This document shows positions 1-12,264 of a stretch of 64,000 nt of DNA, piece by piece. The position numbers and the translations under genes are program-made. Under the pieces are notes generated by a model. That model was not told where the DNA came from, searched no databases, and saw only the letters and a program-made list of their open reading frames with translations. Every line of letters begins with the position of its first letter. The stretch's first letter is position 1. The stretch comes from Costus lasius (Eukaryota; Streptophyta; Magnoliopsida; Zingiberales; Costaceae), in assembly GCA_027563935.2 (NCBI GenBank), contig CM050446.2, positions 111,828,499 to 111,892,498 of the forward strand. The letters run 5' to 3'.

Positions 1-1680
1 GCTACATTTTCAAAGCTAATGAATATCGTGCTTTCATCTTATATCAATGACTTTGTTGTAGTCTACCTCGATGATATTGTTGTATATTCTGACTCGATGC
101 CCCAGCATATCATTCATTTATGGGCTATCTTCGAGAAGTTGAGTGAGCATAGGTTGTTCCTCAAAAGGGAGAAGGTGTATTTGGCACCTCTCAGATTGAA
201 TTCTTGGGTCACAATGTTGGCCAAGGGCAGGTTCAAATGGACCCTGCCAAAGTTTGTTCTATTATGGACTGGCGCCCTCCTACCTCACTCACTGAGTTGT
301 AGTCTTTCCTCAGTATAGTAAATTTCTATGATAAATTTATTCAGGACTATTCTCAAATCTCAACCCTTCTTACAGGGTTGCTAAAGAAAGCTTCCCAATG
401 GACTTGGGGAAGTGAACAACAATAGGCCTTTAAGGAGTTGAAGACCCAAATTTCATCCGGTCCATTACTTAGCTTGCTGGATTTTTTCCTCCCCTTTGAG
501 GTGCATACTAATACCTCGGATATAGCTATTGGAGAAGCATTGGTTTCAAGAGCCGCAAGTTAAATGATACTGAGCGACGATACTCAGTACACAAGCGAAA
601 GATGCTTGCTGTTATACATTGCTTGCGTATGCGTATCTGATGAGTATATCTTCTCAGTGCTGCATTTGTGGTTTATATGGACAATGTGGCAAATACTCAC
701 TGAAGCAAGCTCGATGGCAAGAGTTTCTTGCCGAGTTTGACTTCCGGTGGCAGCATAAGCCAAACTGTTCCAACGTGGTCCATGATGCCTTGAGTAGATT
801 GAAATCATTGGTATGTTTTTCAGTCTCGCGCATCAAGGGTAATATTCTAGTCCGAGTCCGAGATCTATCGGGGGCAGACCAGAGATACACGAAACTGGCT
901 TAGCGTATCCGGGAGGGCACGGTACACCAATTTTCTCTCTCGAATGATGGAAATGTTATGGCATCTGGTGACTGCCCGTACATTCCTGCCTCTAGGCCTC
1001 TTTGTCGTGAGCTGATGAAGGAGATCCACGACTCTCCTTAGAAGGGTCATCCAGGTGGCAACTGTATACTATGAGAGTGGACATCAAGCTTTATGTGAGG
1101 ACCTATCTTGTATGCCAGCAAGATAAGGTTGATAGGTAGAGGACCCCGGGATTGCTTCAGCCCCTGCCGATTCTGGAGAGTCCGTGGACGTCTATCTATG
1201 TCGATTTTATTACAGGTTTGCCGAGGGTAGATGACAAGTCATCTATATTTGTTATATTTGATTGATTTTTGAAGTACGTCTTTTATACCCGCTCTAGAGT
1301 CGTGCTCTGCAAAGGCTACAGCAACTTTATTCTATCAGCACCTGTTGAAGCGATTTGGTATCCCTATTGATATAGTTTCTGATAGGGCTCCTCGCTTCAC
1401 AGGTAGATTTTGGTCTATTTTATTTGAGAGGTTAGGCACTGCGCTCTTATTGTCTACTGCCAACCACCCCCAGACAAATAGGTAGACAGAGTGGATAAAT
1501 GTCGTATTAGAGGATTACCTCTGGCATTATGTCTCATCCACATAGCGAGACTGTGCAGTGGTTGGACATTGCACAATTTGCTACAACCTCCAGCAGTCTG
1601 CATCGATAGATAAGTCTGTTTGAGATTGTCCTGGGCAGACCACCACTAACCCCATTTGATGTCGCCCAAAGGGACTCTTG
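1..1680 (+). pseudogene. Ty3/gypsy pol remnant: RT end, RNase H, integrase
   Basis: This is a decayed pol fragment of a Ty3/gypsy retrotransposon that enters from the left edge. Residues around 50-90 nt encode the reverse transcriptase catalytic box VYLDDIVVYS, followed by a short RT tail. An RNase H C-terminal signature (LAEFDFRWQHKPN... DALSRL) lies at about 730-800. The HHCC-type integrase start (SGADQRYTKLA) lies near 865-900, and the integrase core motif, TANHPQTN then a stop, lies near 1455-1485. Stops and frameshifts break the frame many times, so it is not functional. The fragment ends near 1680, where the same integrase sequence restarts on the opposite strand. Family assignment is firm; the lineage (Tekay/Del-like chromovirus) is inference. 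Confidence 0.85.
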
Positions 1681-1739
1681 TCTCTGGCCAGTCGGTGGGC
1701 TACTTGGCCACCTAATGTCTGTTCTATCTCTGGCCCACT

Positions 1740-4700
1740 GGCAAACACTGGAAGAGTCCCTCTGGGCGACATCAGGTGGAGTCAGTGGCTATTTGCCCAG
1801 GACAATCTCAAACAGACTCTTGCTCGTCGATTTGGACTGCTGGAGGTTGTAGGCAAACTATATAGTGTCCAACCACTGCACGAGGTCTCACTATGTGGAT
1901 GAGACATAATGCCGAAAGTAATCCTCTAATACGGCATTTATCTGCTCTGTCTGCCCGATTGTCTAGAGTAGCTAGCAGTAGACAGTAAGAGCACAGTGTC
2001 TAACCTCTCAAATAAAATTATCCAAAATCTACCCGCAAAGTGAGGATCCTGATCAGAAACTATAGCAACAGGGATACCAAACCACTTCACCACGTGCTGG
2101 TAGAATAAAGTCCCTACAACATCTACGGTGCATAGCTCTGGAAAGGGTATAAAAATGCCGTATTTTAAAAATCAATCAATAATAATAAATATAGATGAAT
2201 TACCGTTTACCTAGCAAGCCCGTAATGAAATCTACAGAGATAGACGTCCACGGACTCTCTGGAATCGGCAAGGGCTGAAGCAATCCTAAGGTCCTCTGCC
2301 TATCGACCTTGTCTTACTGGCATACAAGACAGGTCCTCACATAAAGCTTGTTGTCCGCTCTCATATTAGGCCAGTAGCATGAGCGCGACAGCAGGGTAAC
2401 CATGTGGTTGCCACTTGGATGACCCGCCCAAGGAGAGTCATGGGTGTCCTTCATTAGCTCGTGATGAAGAGGCCGGGAGGCAGGAATGTACGGGCAATCA
2501 TCAGATGTCATAACAATACCATCATCCGAGAGAGAAAACTGGCATACCGTACCCTCACGGATACGCTGAGCCAATCTCATGTATCTCTGGTCTGCCCCCG
2601 CTAGATCTTGGACTCGGGCTAGAATATCGCGTAATACATGTAATCTTCTTCTCATCGCCCTAAGCTATCCTGATCTACCAGTATTCTAAACATAGGTCAA
2701 GCTTCGAAAACACGCAGGCTGGAGCAACTTTATCCAAATGGCGAGCAATCAGCAAAATGGTATCCCAGTCTCGATTAATGATCTTGTTAAGAGCACGGTA
2801 ATCCACGCATATTCTTAATGACTCATCCTTACGCTAATATAGAATTGGAGCGTCAAAAGGGTACAAGGATGATCGAATAAATCAAGCGGCTAGTAACTCA
2901 TCTAGCTGGTTCTGGAGCTCAACAAGTTATGTTGGAGTCATTCGATATGGTTGTCTGTTCATTGGTCCATGTCCTTGCGGGGAGGGAACTCCCTCGGAAG
3001 CTCATCAAGGAGGAGAGTTTGGTAAGACCCTGTATCTCATCAGGGATTGCAGAAGTAGAGGTGTCAAAAGTAGCCTTAGGACACTACCAAAATTCATTGG
3101 TCCATGTCCTTGCAGGGAGGGAGCTCCCTCGGAAGCTCATCAAGGAGGAGAGTTTGGTAAGACCCTGTATCTCATCAGGAATTGCAGAAGTAGAGGTGTC
3201 AAAAGTAGCCTTAGGACACTACCAAAAAGTTGGGTCTCCATGACGTAGACCCGTAGACAGTGTGGTAGAAGAAATAGCAGCTCATGCACTGTGTCTTCTT
3301 CTTCCTAGGTGCGGAAGAAGGCTGTCCAGACTCTGTGACATGCAAGAAATCCTAGTGCTCTCTCGTCTAGAAACTGTAGCCTATTCAGATGGGGGACTAC
3401 ACCAATCTTGGCCTTCTTTAGAAAGTCAAGGCCCAAAATCAACTCATGAGTTGATCATTTAGCTGCACAATACAAACATGGTGACGGCCTGACCATGGGC
3501 CGGTCCGAACTGGGACGTCATAAGAGATAGCAAACAGTTGCTCCACAACATTAACTGTCTTAAGCTGATTCATAAGCATAGTGCACTTCAAGCTGAATCT
3601 TAGTACAATACAATCAGCCAAGAATAAGTGTGAGGCACCTGCATCTACATATGCCCGTGCCTCTATATGATTCACCTGCACCCATGTGTGAGGTGCCATG
3701 GTATAAAGAACCATCGGGTTGAGAGAGATGGGCTAAGCTGCCTCTCTCTCCTGCTCAGCTATAATGGAATAAATTCTTGACTTCTTGGAGCAATTGCGGG
3801 CCATATGCGGCCCACCACATAGGAAGCACCGAAAAGGGGTGGTTTGAGAACGAACAGCCGTAGATATGAAAGGAGGAGACAAGGGGAGTATGCCGCTTCC
3901 TTTTATCTCCAGAAGGCTTGGGCCTCGAACCAAAAGAGGGGCCCTCCTTAAAACTCGTATACTTGCAAAGCCAAGGTGAATGAGAAATCTATGACCTAAT
4001 AGGAAAAGACAGAGGTCTAGGTCTGGCAGCATAAGGCCTGTCAGGTCTGATCTCAACTAGGAGGTTTGCAGCCTCATACGCATTCCACAGAGTTTTAACA
4101 CATTGTTTTCGAAGTTCCTGCTGCGCCCAAGGCAGAAGGCCCTTGAGAAAGGTGTATTAACTTTTCACCTTCGCCCATGCCCTCAATCTCCATAATCACA
4201 CTAGCAAAATGAAGTACATAGTCTCCAATGGAGGGGGTATGTCTCAATGCTGACAACCTCTCCCAAGCTTGCCAAAAGGAGTCCTAAGGCACGAACCGTC
4301 TCCTAAGCTCATGTTGAAGATCCTCCCAAGACATCTGAGTAGCTCGGTCTCTAATCGCCTGGTCCTCTGGTGGAATGTGAGCTGCCTCGAAGTACAGCTC
4401 CATGTCCTAAATAAAGTTTTCCACCTTGGTGGCTTTTCATTCTCCCTTAAACTCAAAGGATTCTGGTAGCTTCCTCTTCACACTAGGAGGATCAGGTGTG
4501 GTTGGTAAAGCTGTGTTTTGTGAAGGGCTCACCTTCAAGTTTGCCACCTCTATATTAAGATGATCAATCTCATCCTCCAAACTTTGGATTAGGTCCTTGA
4601 GAGAGTGAGACATTGTAGAAGTGTCTCACCCTCTAAGGCCTCTCCTGATCCCATAAGAGCCACGCTTCTTCACCCGATCCTTGGTGTGCAATTGGTTAAT

Positions 4701-4900
4701 AGTAAATTTCAGCTTAGGTTGGGGAGGAGGAACTACTCCACCCTAACCATTATCAGACAAGCCCCTACTCCCCTCTCGGGAGTCCTCGGGATCAGCCATA
4801 TCAACAAACACAGAATGAAAGAAAACAAACACAAGAAGGCTCCAACTCGAGGAGCGTCCAACCTATTGTGTCACTGCTGTGAATTCTGAGGTTGTTTCCT
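1740..4900 (-). pseudogene. Ty3/gypsy gag-pol remnant, opposite strand
   Basis: Read on the minus strand from 4900 down, the order is gag (W-x-x-L-x-x-x-LRRRF type capsid, about 4080-4600), a CCHC zinc knuckle CFLCGGPHMARNC (about 3800), a retropepsin-like stretch AYVDAGASHLFLAD (about 3600-3670), the RT N-terminus ICVDYRALNKIIN (about 2750-2810) and the integrase zinc-binding region HHELMKDTHDSPWAGHP...YVRTCLVCQ (2314-2460). The catalytic centre of RT and all of RNase H are missing: near 2650-2690 the RT N-terminus runs straight into the RNase H/integrase junction. Many stops and frameshifts are present. It belongs to the same family as the plus-strand copy at 1-1680, with which it forms an inverted repeat. 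Confidence 0.85.
2958..3227 (-). repeat. 135-bp tandem duplication in the gypsy remnant
   Basis: The segment starting ttcattggtccatgtcc at 2958 is repeated from 3093, a period of 135 bp, with only a few substitutions. It lies between the protease and RT parts of the minus-strand element and is a local duplication after insertion or in the source element. Confidence 0.9.
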
Positions 4901-4911
4901 TTGATACCTTC
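4893..4911 (-). other. degenerate tRNA-Met primer-binding site
   Basis: On the minus strand the sequence just inside the putative LTR reads GAAGGTATCAAAGG. This resembles the initiator tRNA-Met primer-binding site (TGGTATCAGAGC) with one or two changes. Its position between the LTR and gag supports the minus orientation of the element at 1740-4900. Confidence 0.5.
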
Positions 4912-5900
4912 TGTTATTGACAAAAATGCCCTATCAATTTTTTTTTCTCAATAGGGCCCTAGGATCATCTACCCAGAGCAGGTAAGACTGGGCAAGACTA
5001 ACCTTATGTGCAGAAAGAGGTCCTCGCCACTCCCTAAACCCAGCTGAATGGATCAGCCTCACAGAAGTGCCACACAACAAACCCCAATTCCCTTTTTATT
5101 CTTTCCCCCTTTTCTTATTCTTTTCTTTCTTTTGAGTTCACTGCTTTTTCCTTTACAACCCTTCGCATAGATTACAAAACCTCACCACTCTCTTCCCAAT
5201 ATAGGCAACTAGGGGTTAGCAATGCAAGAGGGGTATTCGAGTACCCATGCAAGTGATCAACCAACTTGGTCAGCAAGCAATATCACAACATTCATCGCAG
5301 CACAGGCATACATGCAGCAACATAGCTATACATCACAAGCTGCAATAATTAAGGAAAAAAATCCAAGAATACCACGGGAAAATCGAGGCACGACCTAGCC
5401 ACAATAATCAACGAAAATGAGACTCAGTATGACCACATATATCAGCAAAACCCATCAGCATAGGGGCTCGACTTGGCCTAACAACACCCATAAGAACTAA
5501 CATGCAAGTCTCGACAGAATAGAGGAAAGGCAAAGTCTCACGTCAACACCACAAGAAACCCAGCGAAGATAGAAAACCAGAAGTCTGGAAACCAAGTAGA
5601 GGAAAGAGTTTACCTAGCCCTCAAGAGAGCTGCTCCATCCACGAACTCGGCATAATAGAAAACCTAGCTTCACATATACGACAACAACACAAGAGGAAGG
5701 GAGACCCATGGGAGGTAGGAAGTTGAAGAGTGTTACTTCCCCAAAGAACTCCAGAAGCTCAGCTTCTCCAGCCACACTTGTAGGCGTGTGGCTGGAGCAC
5801 TCGTCGCGAGTAGGGAAAACCAAGTAGCATGAGAAGATGTTGTGGATGGAGTCGCTATCTGATGTCTTGCATTTTAGTAGTAATTTTCCATAATATTTCA
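4912..5900 (-). repeat. putative 5' LTR of the minus-strand gypsy element
   Basis: This interval begins with tgttattgaca next to the degenerate primer-binding site and ends ...atatttca at 5900, giving TG...CA ends and a length (989 bp) normal for a plant LTR. No second LTR copy is in the window, because the element's 3' end was lost at the inversion, so the boundaries are inferred and not proven. Confidence 0.45.
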
Positions 5901-7312
5901 TGACAAATCTGGGCCTATTTTGATATTTTCATATTCATTTAAGACTTATTTGCTTAAAAGCTTCGCAATCTTCACTTTTTCTTGCTTTTGTGAAATTTCA
6001 AGAAAAATCACCTAATTTTGATGTCTTTTGAAGATTCTGAGGCCATGGGGCGATTCCTCACGTGAAAACGAAGCTGCCTGTCAAATTTGGGCTCATAACC
6101 TAAAAAATACGGCCAGGTGAACCCCTGAACCCGGTGCTTTTGCCCGTCAACAGGATATTTCACAGAGAGCTTCACGGGTAGGTGAACCCGGCGGGGTTCA
6201 CCCGTGATGCCCTCTGTTACACAACACTCAAAAGCATCCAGAGCACATCACAGGCAGGTGAACCCGGCGGGGTTCACCCATGCTTTTCTCTCGACTGAAC
6301 TGTGCAGAGCACTTCACGACCAGGTGAACTCGGCGGGATTCACCCGTGATTCTGACCCAGGCGAACGCAAGTCCGAAACCTAATCGGATTTTCACCGATT
6401 TCTAACCCATTTGGCATTCGAATTTGGCAAGGAAGGATTCTTTAGAAAGAAGATTCGAAGGAGAATGCATGGAATATAAAAGCCCGCTAGGGCGGACGAA
6501 CGGCGGCGAAACTCGGTTTTCACAGCGATTTGGCGAGATTCGATCGTCAAAGCTTTTGGATTCCTGGATATCGGCAGTGGTTTAGCATCTCTTTCCACTT
6601 TAGAAACGATTTCTTGTAGTTTTCCTATGCTTATTAAGAGATTTTTCAGTGACTATGTACTCCGTAGCGTAAAACCCTTTTCGGGGCTCGGTTGAAGCCC
6701 GTTGATATTCGATGTTTGCGATTTCTTAATTAAAGCGATTATTTGGATATTTGTGATAGCATATTTTACTTTGGTTGCATATTTCATGATTATACCTTGG
6801 CCACGTATTTTCAAGTGTTAGCCGGCAGGATTCATACGGAGAGGAGAATCATGACGGTGAATCTTCTCTGTAAAACTTGTGAACCCATGACACGAGAGTG
6901 CTTGGTTTTCACTCAAGGATTTCATAACCTTCTATAGAACGCATAGGGTTTGTTTAGAAAGATCCACTGCGAGAGTAGGAGATTGTTCTAAGTAAACACC
7001 GGGTACCATCGAGAGGGGGCATCTTGTACCTTAGGGATAGGTTCCTTATGCAAAACACTTGAGTTCTTATAATTGATCCTTTTTATCGCATATTCGATTA
7101 TCAACGCGGTGGATACCATAGCCCTGATCTCTCTCATTCATATTCTCTAAGTCGTTGATTTAGTTTCTCGTTTATAATTAGAGTTTGCAAAACCACGTTT
7201 TTGTTCGCCTAGCTATCGAAACTTGGATTTTCTGGTACTTAACCTTGTTCACTGTGGGATTCGACATCTTTTATATTACTTCGATATAACCGTGCACTTG
7301 CGGGACGTGTCA
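5901..7312 (+). repeat. 5' LTR of the Athila-like element
   Basis: Starts tgacaaatctggg and ends gggacgtgtca, so the tips are short inverted repeats (TGACA/TGTCA). From about 6080 it matches 9379-10646 closely. The U3-like part contains several copies of a palindromic block, GGTGAACCCGGCGGGGTTCACC. The left border rests on the TG start and is uncertain. Confidence 0.7.
6112..6346 (+). repeat. cluster of palindromic GTGAACCC/GGGTTCAC blocks
   Basis: A block that reads nearly the same on both strands, aggtgaacccggcggggttc, occurs at about 6180-6203 and 6255-6279, with weaker forms at 6113-6135 and 6321-6345, so the spacing is about 70 bp. The 3' LTR carries the same set at 9415-9640. Each could form a hairpin with a 4-nt loop, or be a dyad protein site in the LTR promoter. 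Confidence 0.75.
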
Positions 7313-7340
7313 AGTTTTTAGCGTCGTCGCTGGGGAACAA
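7313..7340 (+). other. primer-binding region after the Athila 5' LTR
   Basis: The bases after the LTR (agtttttagcgtcgtcgctgg) match the conserved tttttggcgccg-type sequence found at this position in Tat/Athila retrotransposons, with a few transitions. This supports both the LTR end and the lineage call. Confidence 0.65.
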
Positions 7341-7474
7341 CGTTTGATATTAGTATATTTCTGAGAATTGGTAGACTAGACTTTAGTTAGTTTTTCTACA
7401 CTTCTGCACTGTTATTTTCTTTTTCATTATATTTGTCTGTTGTCTTAACTTTGAAATTTTGACTGACCCTTTTT

Positions 7475-9403
7475 ATGCGAAGAAGTTCTAGGACTGGTGC
7501 ATTCTTTGACATTGATCTAGAGATCGAGCGCACGTTCAGGACTAAAAGAAAGTACAACCAACTTCAGAGAAAGGAAGACATGAACCATCCAGAAGGCGAA
7601 AATAAAATGGAGCACATCCAGCTTAGTGTAAACAATGATCAGATACCTCAACCAATGGAGAACAACTACAATAACAGGACGTTGAAGGACTATGCTGCTC
7701 CCTATGCTCATGGGTTACAATCAGGGATTGCGAGGCTTACTGTAGAGGCCAATAACTTTGAAATAAAACCTGCATTGCTCTCTATGGTGCAACAAAATCA
7801 ATTTGATGGTTCTCCACTTAAGGACCCTAACATGCACCTTTCTATATTTCTAGAGTATTGTGATATGCTGAAAATTAATGGTGTTTCTGCTGATGCTATC
7901 AGGTTGAGATTGTTTCCCTTCTCTTTAAGGGACAGAGCAAAAACTTGGCTTCACACGCTACCTTCGGCTTCAATAAGAACATGGGCGGAGTTGTCTCAAG
8001 CCTTTCTCTCCAAATATTTTCCTCCATCCAAGACAATTCAATTCTGGAATCAGATAACAAGTTTTATGCAGAAAGATAGAGAATCCCTATATGAAGCTTG
8101 AGAGAGATTTAAAGAACTCCAAAGAATGTGTCCACATCACGGAATTGAGACTTGGGTCTTAATCCAAATGTTCTACAGCGGGTTGGATTACAACACAAGA
8201 CTTATAGTGGATGCCGCAGCAGGAAGAGCTTTGATGAATAGGAGGGTTGAAGATGCAATGAACCTCCTCGAAGACATGGCGATTAACCATCACCAATGGA
8301 CATCTGAGCAAGGTACATCTAACAAGAAATCAGGTAAGTACAACCTAGACACTCTGACTGTTCTCAGAGCTAAGGTATATAATTTAACCAGAAAAATCGA
8401 TTCTTGGTCTGTAAATTCAACGGATGTTAACTCTATATTTTGTGAGGTTTGTTGAGTTGCAGGTCATGCAGGGGCAGATTGTCAAGTAGGAGATGGGCGG
8501 ATGGCTGCAAATCACTCTGAGCAAATGAATGCTGTTGGAAACCTTAATCCCAACAACAATCCTTATTCCAGCACTTACAACTCAGGATGGCGCAACCACC
8601 CGAACTTCTCATATCGAACAACTCAGTTATTGTAACCTGGACAAGCATCATCACAACAATCCCAGCCCCCACAAAGAAATTTCATGCAGCCTCCACAAGA
8701 CGACTACAGACAACCCCACCAGGATTCCAAAACAGAAACTTCAACCCATAGCCAAGACCAAACAATAATTCACAGTTGAACAAGCAACTTGAAGGACTGA
8801 CCGATATGATGAAGCTTATGATGACAAGGATGGACTCCCTGGAGACACAACAAGATGCTAGAGAGTCAGCTAACCCAACAAGCTAACTCATCCTCTAGAG
8901 CACCAGACAAGTTATCATCTCAGCCAGAAGTAAACCCGAGGAAGCATTGCAATGTAATCTCCACTCAGAGCGGCAAACAACTTGAGGATCCAAAGATGCC
9001 GACCGATGACAGTAGAGATGACGTGACTCCCGAGACTGTGGAACCACATTCAGATGCAACACCGATGGCACCTGAACCGGTTGAAGAAGAGCGGCCCTAT
9101 GTTGGACCGCCTCTATACAAGCCACCGATCCTTTTTCCACATAGGCTTGTCAAAGCTAAATTGGACAAGCAGTTCGGTAAGTTTTTAAAAGTGTTGAAGA
9201 AATTCTATATTAACATCTCTTTCGTTGATGTTCTTTCGCAGATGCCGACTTATGCAAAATTCCTGAAAGACATCTTATTAAATAAGAGGAAGCTGGAAGA
9301 TCAAGGGACCGTTGCACTTACTGAGGAGTGCAGCACCATCATTCAGAACAAGCTCCCTCAGAAGCTTAAGGACCCAGGCAAAATTGGGCTCAATCAGAGT
9401 TAA
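7475..9403 (+). pseudogene. Athila-like gag remnant
   Basis: An ATG at 7475 opens a frame with the plant retrotransposon gag (capsid) signature: NQFDGSPLKDPNMHLSIFLE, then LRLFPFSLRDRAKTWLHTLP, then a tail ending in DRESLYEA. An in-frame TGA stop lies at 8099-8101, after which the same frame continues (MCPHHGIETWVLIQMFYSGL). A broken CCHC knuckle follows near 8445-8480, interrupted by another stop. A small indel near 8770-8850 shifts the frame. The last part (8855-9403) has the Athila-typical stretch LDKQFGKFLKVLKKFYIN and QMPTYAKFLKDILLNKRKLE. The gene is dead but recent enough to read easily. Confidence 0.85.
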
Positions 9404-10646
9404 CCTGAAAAATACGACCAGGTGGGGTTCACCGGTGCTTTTGCAAGACAACAAGATATTTCACAGAGAGTTTCACGGGCAGGTGAGCCCGGCAAGGTTC
9501 ACCCATGATGCCCTCTATTGCACAACACTCAAAAGCATCCAGAGCATATCACAGGCAGGTGAACCCGGCGGGGTTCACCCATGCTTTTCTCAGTGCAGAG
9601 CACTTCACGACCAGGTGAACTCGGCGGGATTCACCCGTGATTCTGACCCAGGCGAACGCGAGTCCGAAACCTAATCGGATTTTCACCGATTTCTAACCCA
9701 TTTGGCATTCGAATTTGGCAAGGAAGGATTCTTTAGAAAGAAGATTCGAAGGAGAATGCATGGAATATAAAAGCCCTAAATTTCATGCTCTAATCATCGA
9801 GAAATCAGGCAAAAGGCAGCTAGGGCGGACGAACGGCGGCGAAACTCGGTTTTCACAGCGATTTGGCGAGATTCGATCGTCAAAGCTTTTGGATTCCTGG
9901 ATATCGGCAGTGGTTTAGCATCTCTTTCCACTTTAGAAACGATTTCTTGTAGTTTTCCTATGCTTATTAAGAGATTTTTCAGTGACTATGTACTCCGTAG
10001 CGTAAAACCCTTTTCGGGGCTCAGTTGAAGCCCGTTGATATTCGATGTTTGCGATTTCTTAATTAAAGCGATTATTTGGATATTTGTGATAGCATATTTT
10101 ACTTTGGTTGCATATTTCATGATTATACCTTGGCCACGTATTTTCAAGTGTTAGCCGGCAGGATTCATACGGAGAGGAGAATCATGACGGTGAATCTTCT
10201 CTGTAAAACTTGTGAACCCATGACACGAGAGTGCTTGGTTTTCACTCAAGGATTTCATAACCTTCTATAGAACGCATAGGGTTTGTTTAGAAAGATCCAC
10301 TGCGAGAGTAGGAGATTGTTCTAAGTAAACACCGGAGTACCATCGAGAGGGGGCATCTTGTACCTTAGGGATAGGTTCCTTATGCAAAACACTTGAGTTC
10401 TTATAATTGATCCTTTTTATCGCATATTCGATTATCAACGCGGTGGATACCATAGCCCTGATCTCTCTCATTCATATTCTCTAAGTCGTTGATTTAGTTT
10501 CTCGTTTACAATTAGAGTTTGCAAAACCACGTTTTTATTCGCCTAGCTATCGAAACTTGGATTTTCTGGTACTTAACCTTGTTCACTGTGGGATTCGACA
10601 TCTTTTATATTACTTCGATATAACCGTGCACTTGCAGGACATGTCA
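9379..10646 (+). repeat. 3' LTR (5'-truncated) of the Athila-like element
   Basis: This copy matches 6080-7312 of the 5' LTR and ends ggacatgtca at 10646. It lacks the first ~180 bp of the LTR, which were lost with pol. A few dozen substitutions separate the two LTRs, and a ~35-bp segment near 9768-9815 is present here but missing from the 5' copy. The next sequence (ctaccactt) does not match the left flank. Confidence 0.75.
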
Positions 10647-11693
10647 CTACCACTTCCAGGTTAGAACCTGGACACGACCTAAGGGAGAGGAGAGCTGCGA
10701 CGGGGTGTGGAGATGAGAAGACACAACAAGGTCAAGGATCAAAGCTCTCGTCAACAGTAGAATTTCTCTAAGAGATCACCCAAAATCAGCAGCCAAATCG
10801 CCAAGGGAAGAACACAGCCGAGAATCTCACCGCCAGCAAGATGCATGCATTCATGGAGAAGCTGCCAACACACAACCGAGATTCCCGTCACATCAGAATG
10901 CTCTAGAGGATTTGAAAGTCTCGGCACTTAAACAAAATTTCCAAGAATGAATCAGTTGCAGCATTAATTCTCAAGTCAAAATTGATTTTGACTTATCAAG
11001 CTCCATTCCACTCTCGCATAATCCAAATCATCTAAGGCAAGAATCCACTTAAGTCTTAATCTAGGATTAAGACTTAAGCAATCTCGACTCCTCGTGTATG
11101 AACCTGTTGCTTCCTCAATCCTCTCTGTCGTCCATCTTAGGCCAGCATCAGTAATCATCTCATGGGGAGGGAATTAGCTTACGCCAGCGTCAATGCTGGC
11201 TAGCTCTCGAGCCAGGGTGCCACCCCTGTCTCACTCTCACTAATCCGGACCGAGTCGGAGAGCAGGGCCGCCCTGGTCCGATTGCCCATAGCGACATATG
11301 TCGCCCTAGTCCTTTGACCAAACGAGTCTACTGGGTCACTCAGTAGCTACCCTCCTCAGGGGTGGGATAGGCCGGCATAAGGTCCGATGATCCTGGTCCT
11401 ACGATGCATTCATCGTCTCCCAAGCCTCATCTTGCCTACACCCGTATCAGGTCCTAGTGTCCTACCATCGAAATCCGTGTCAAAGCCTCGTAGTACCCTT
11501 GTTCTTCCAAGGCTTGTGCTCACTCGCCCTCGCACATCAGCATATGGCCCCGACCACAGTCTCGCCGTCTGAAACATAGTGATTTGCGGCGTACTCCCGA
11601 GGTAGTACCCAATCGACGTGCAACGCAATCTCATCGACAAGGCGACCTACCGCATCAGTCCACACTCCACTTAATCCCACCTCCGAAGAGAGC
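10647..11693. other. GC-richer unclassified tract, probably retroelement LTR
   Basis: No credible gene is seen. The tract is richer in GC than its AT-rich surroundings and continues after the MITE at 12273-12625, so the MITE was inserted into it. Its texture is that of an old LTR, but I found no partner copy or ends. Confidence 0.35.
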
Positions 11694-12030
11694 TAGGGAT
11701 GGCAGCGGGTAGTGTACCCGCATTTTTTGTGCTACTCGTACCCTAACTCGAATAACTATTCTACTACCCGTACCCAAATAACTACCTATTTATTTTTTAG
11801 AACCTCTACCCTATTAAAAATTTAACTACCCGTTTAATACCCGAACCCTATAAATATCCGACTTAAATATCTATCCTTTTAAATTTCAACCTATATATAT
11901 ATTGTTACCCGATTAATATTCGGGTACTCGACCCTATATACCCTAATAATGATCAAATTTCGGGTAAGATAAAATGGGCACCCGCAAACCTGAATAATAT
12001 ATTAAAAAAAGTATAGTAAACAAATAAACA

Positions 12031-12099
<69 letters not shown>

Positions 12100-12264
12100 C
12101 GGATTCGGGTAGTGGGTATCCGTCCTATGCTACCCGAACCCGACTCGGGTAGCATATGCACTACTCATATCCTACCCAAACCCGAATAATAACTACTCAT
12201 TTACCTTTAAACGGGTTCGGGTAGAGCGGGTACCTGCTAAATTGGTAACCAATCACCATCCCTA
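11694..12264. mobile_element. hAT-type MITE with 8-bp target duplication
   Basis: The element runs from tagggatgg (11694) to ccatcccta (12264), which are perfect 9-bp terminal inverted repeats, and is 571 bp long. The flanking 8 bp, aagagagc, are identical on both sides (11686-11693 and 12265-12272). An 8-bp duplication and this terminus are hallmarks of non-autonomous hAT transposons. The inside is made of short repeats of a gggta/taccc type in both orientations, with a TA microsatellite. It has no coding capacity. Confidence 0.93.
12034..12097. repeat. (TA)n microsatellite inside the MITE
   Basis: An uninterrupted run of about 32 TA dinucleotides lies inside the hAT MITE. It is likely to vary in length between individuals. 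Confidence 0.97.

Larger units (their letters stand above)
5901..10646 (+). mobile_element. Athila-like Ty3/gypsy element, pol deleted
   Basis: Two long direct repeats (5901-7312 and about 9379-10646) flank a 2.1-kb internal region that carries gag and the start of the protease region only. The internal region opens with agtttttagcgtcgtcgctgg, a form of the conserved sequence that follows the 5' LTR in the Tat/Athila lineage. RT, RNase H and integrase are absent. The internal sequence stops after KLPQKLKDPG, just ahead of the usual protease start, and passes straight into LTR sequence. The deletion therefore removed pol and the first ~180 bp of the 3' LTR. No convincing target duplication was seen, so the left border is approximate. 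Confidence 0.8.

Noticed and set aside
8895..9140. Minus-strand open frame inside the Athila gag
   Set aside because: Shadow of the plus-strand gag frame.
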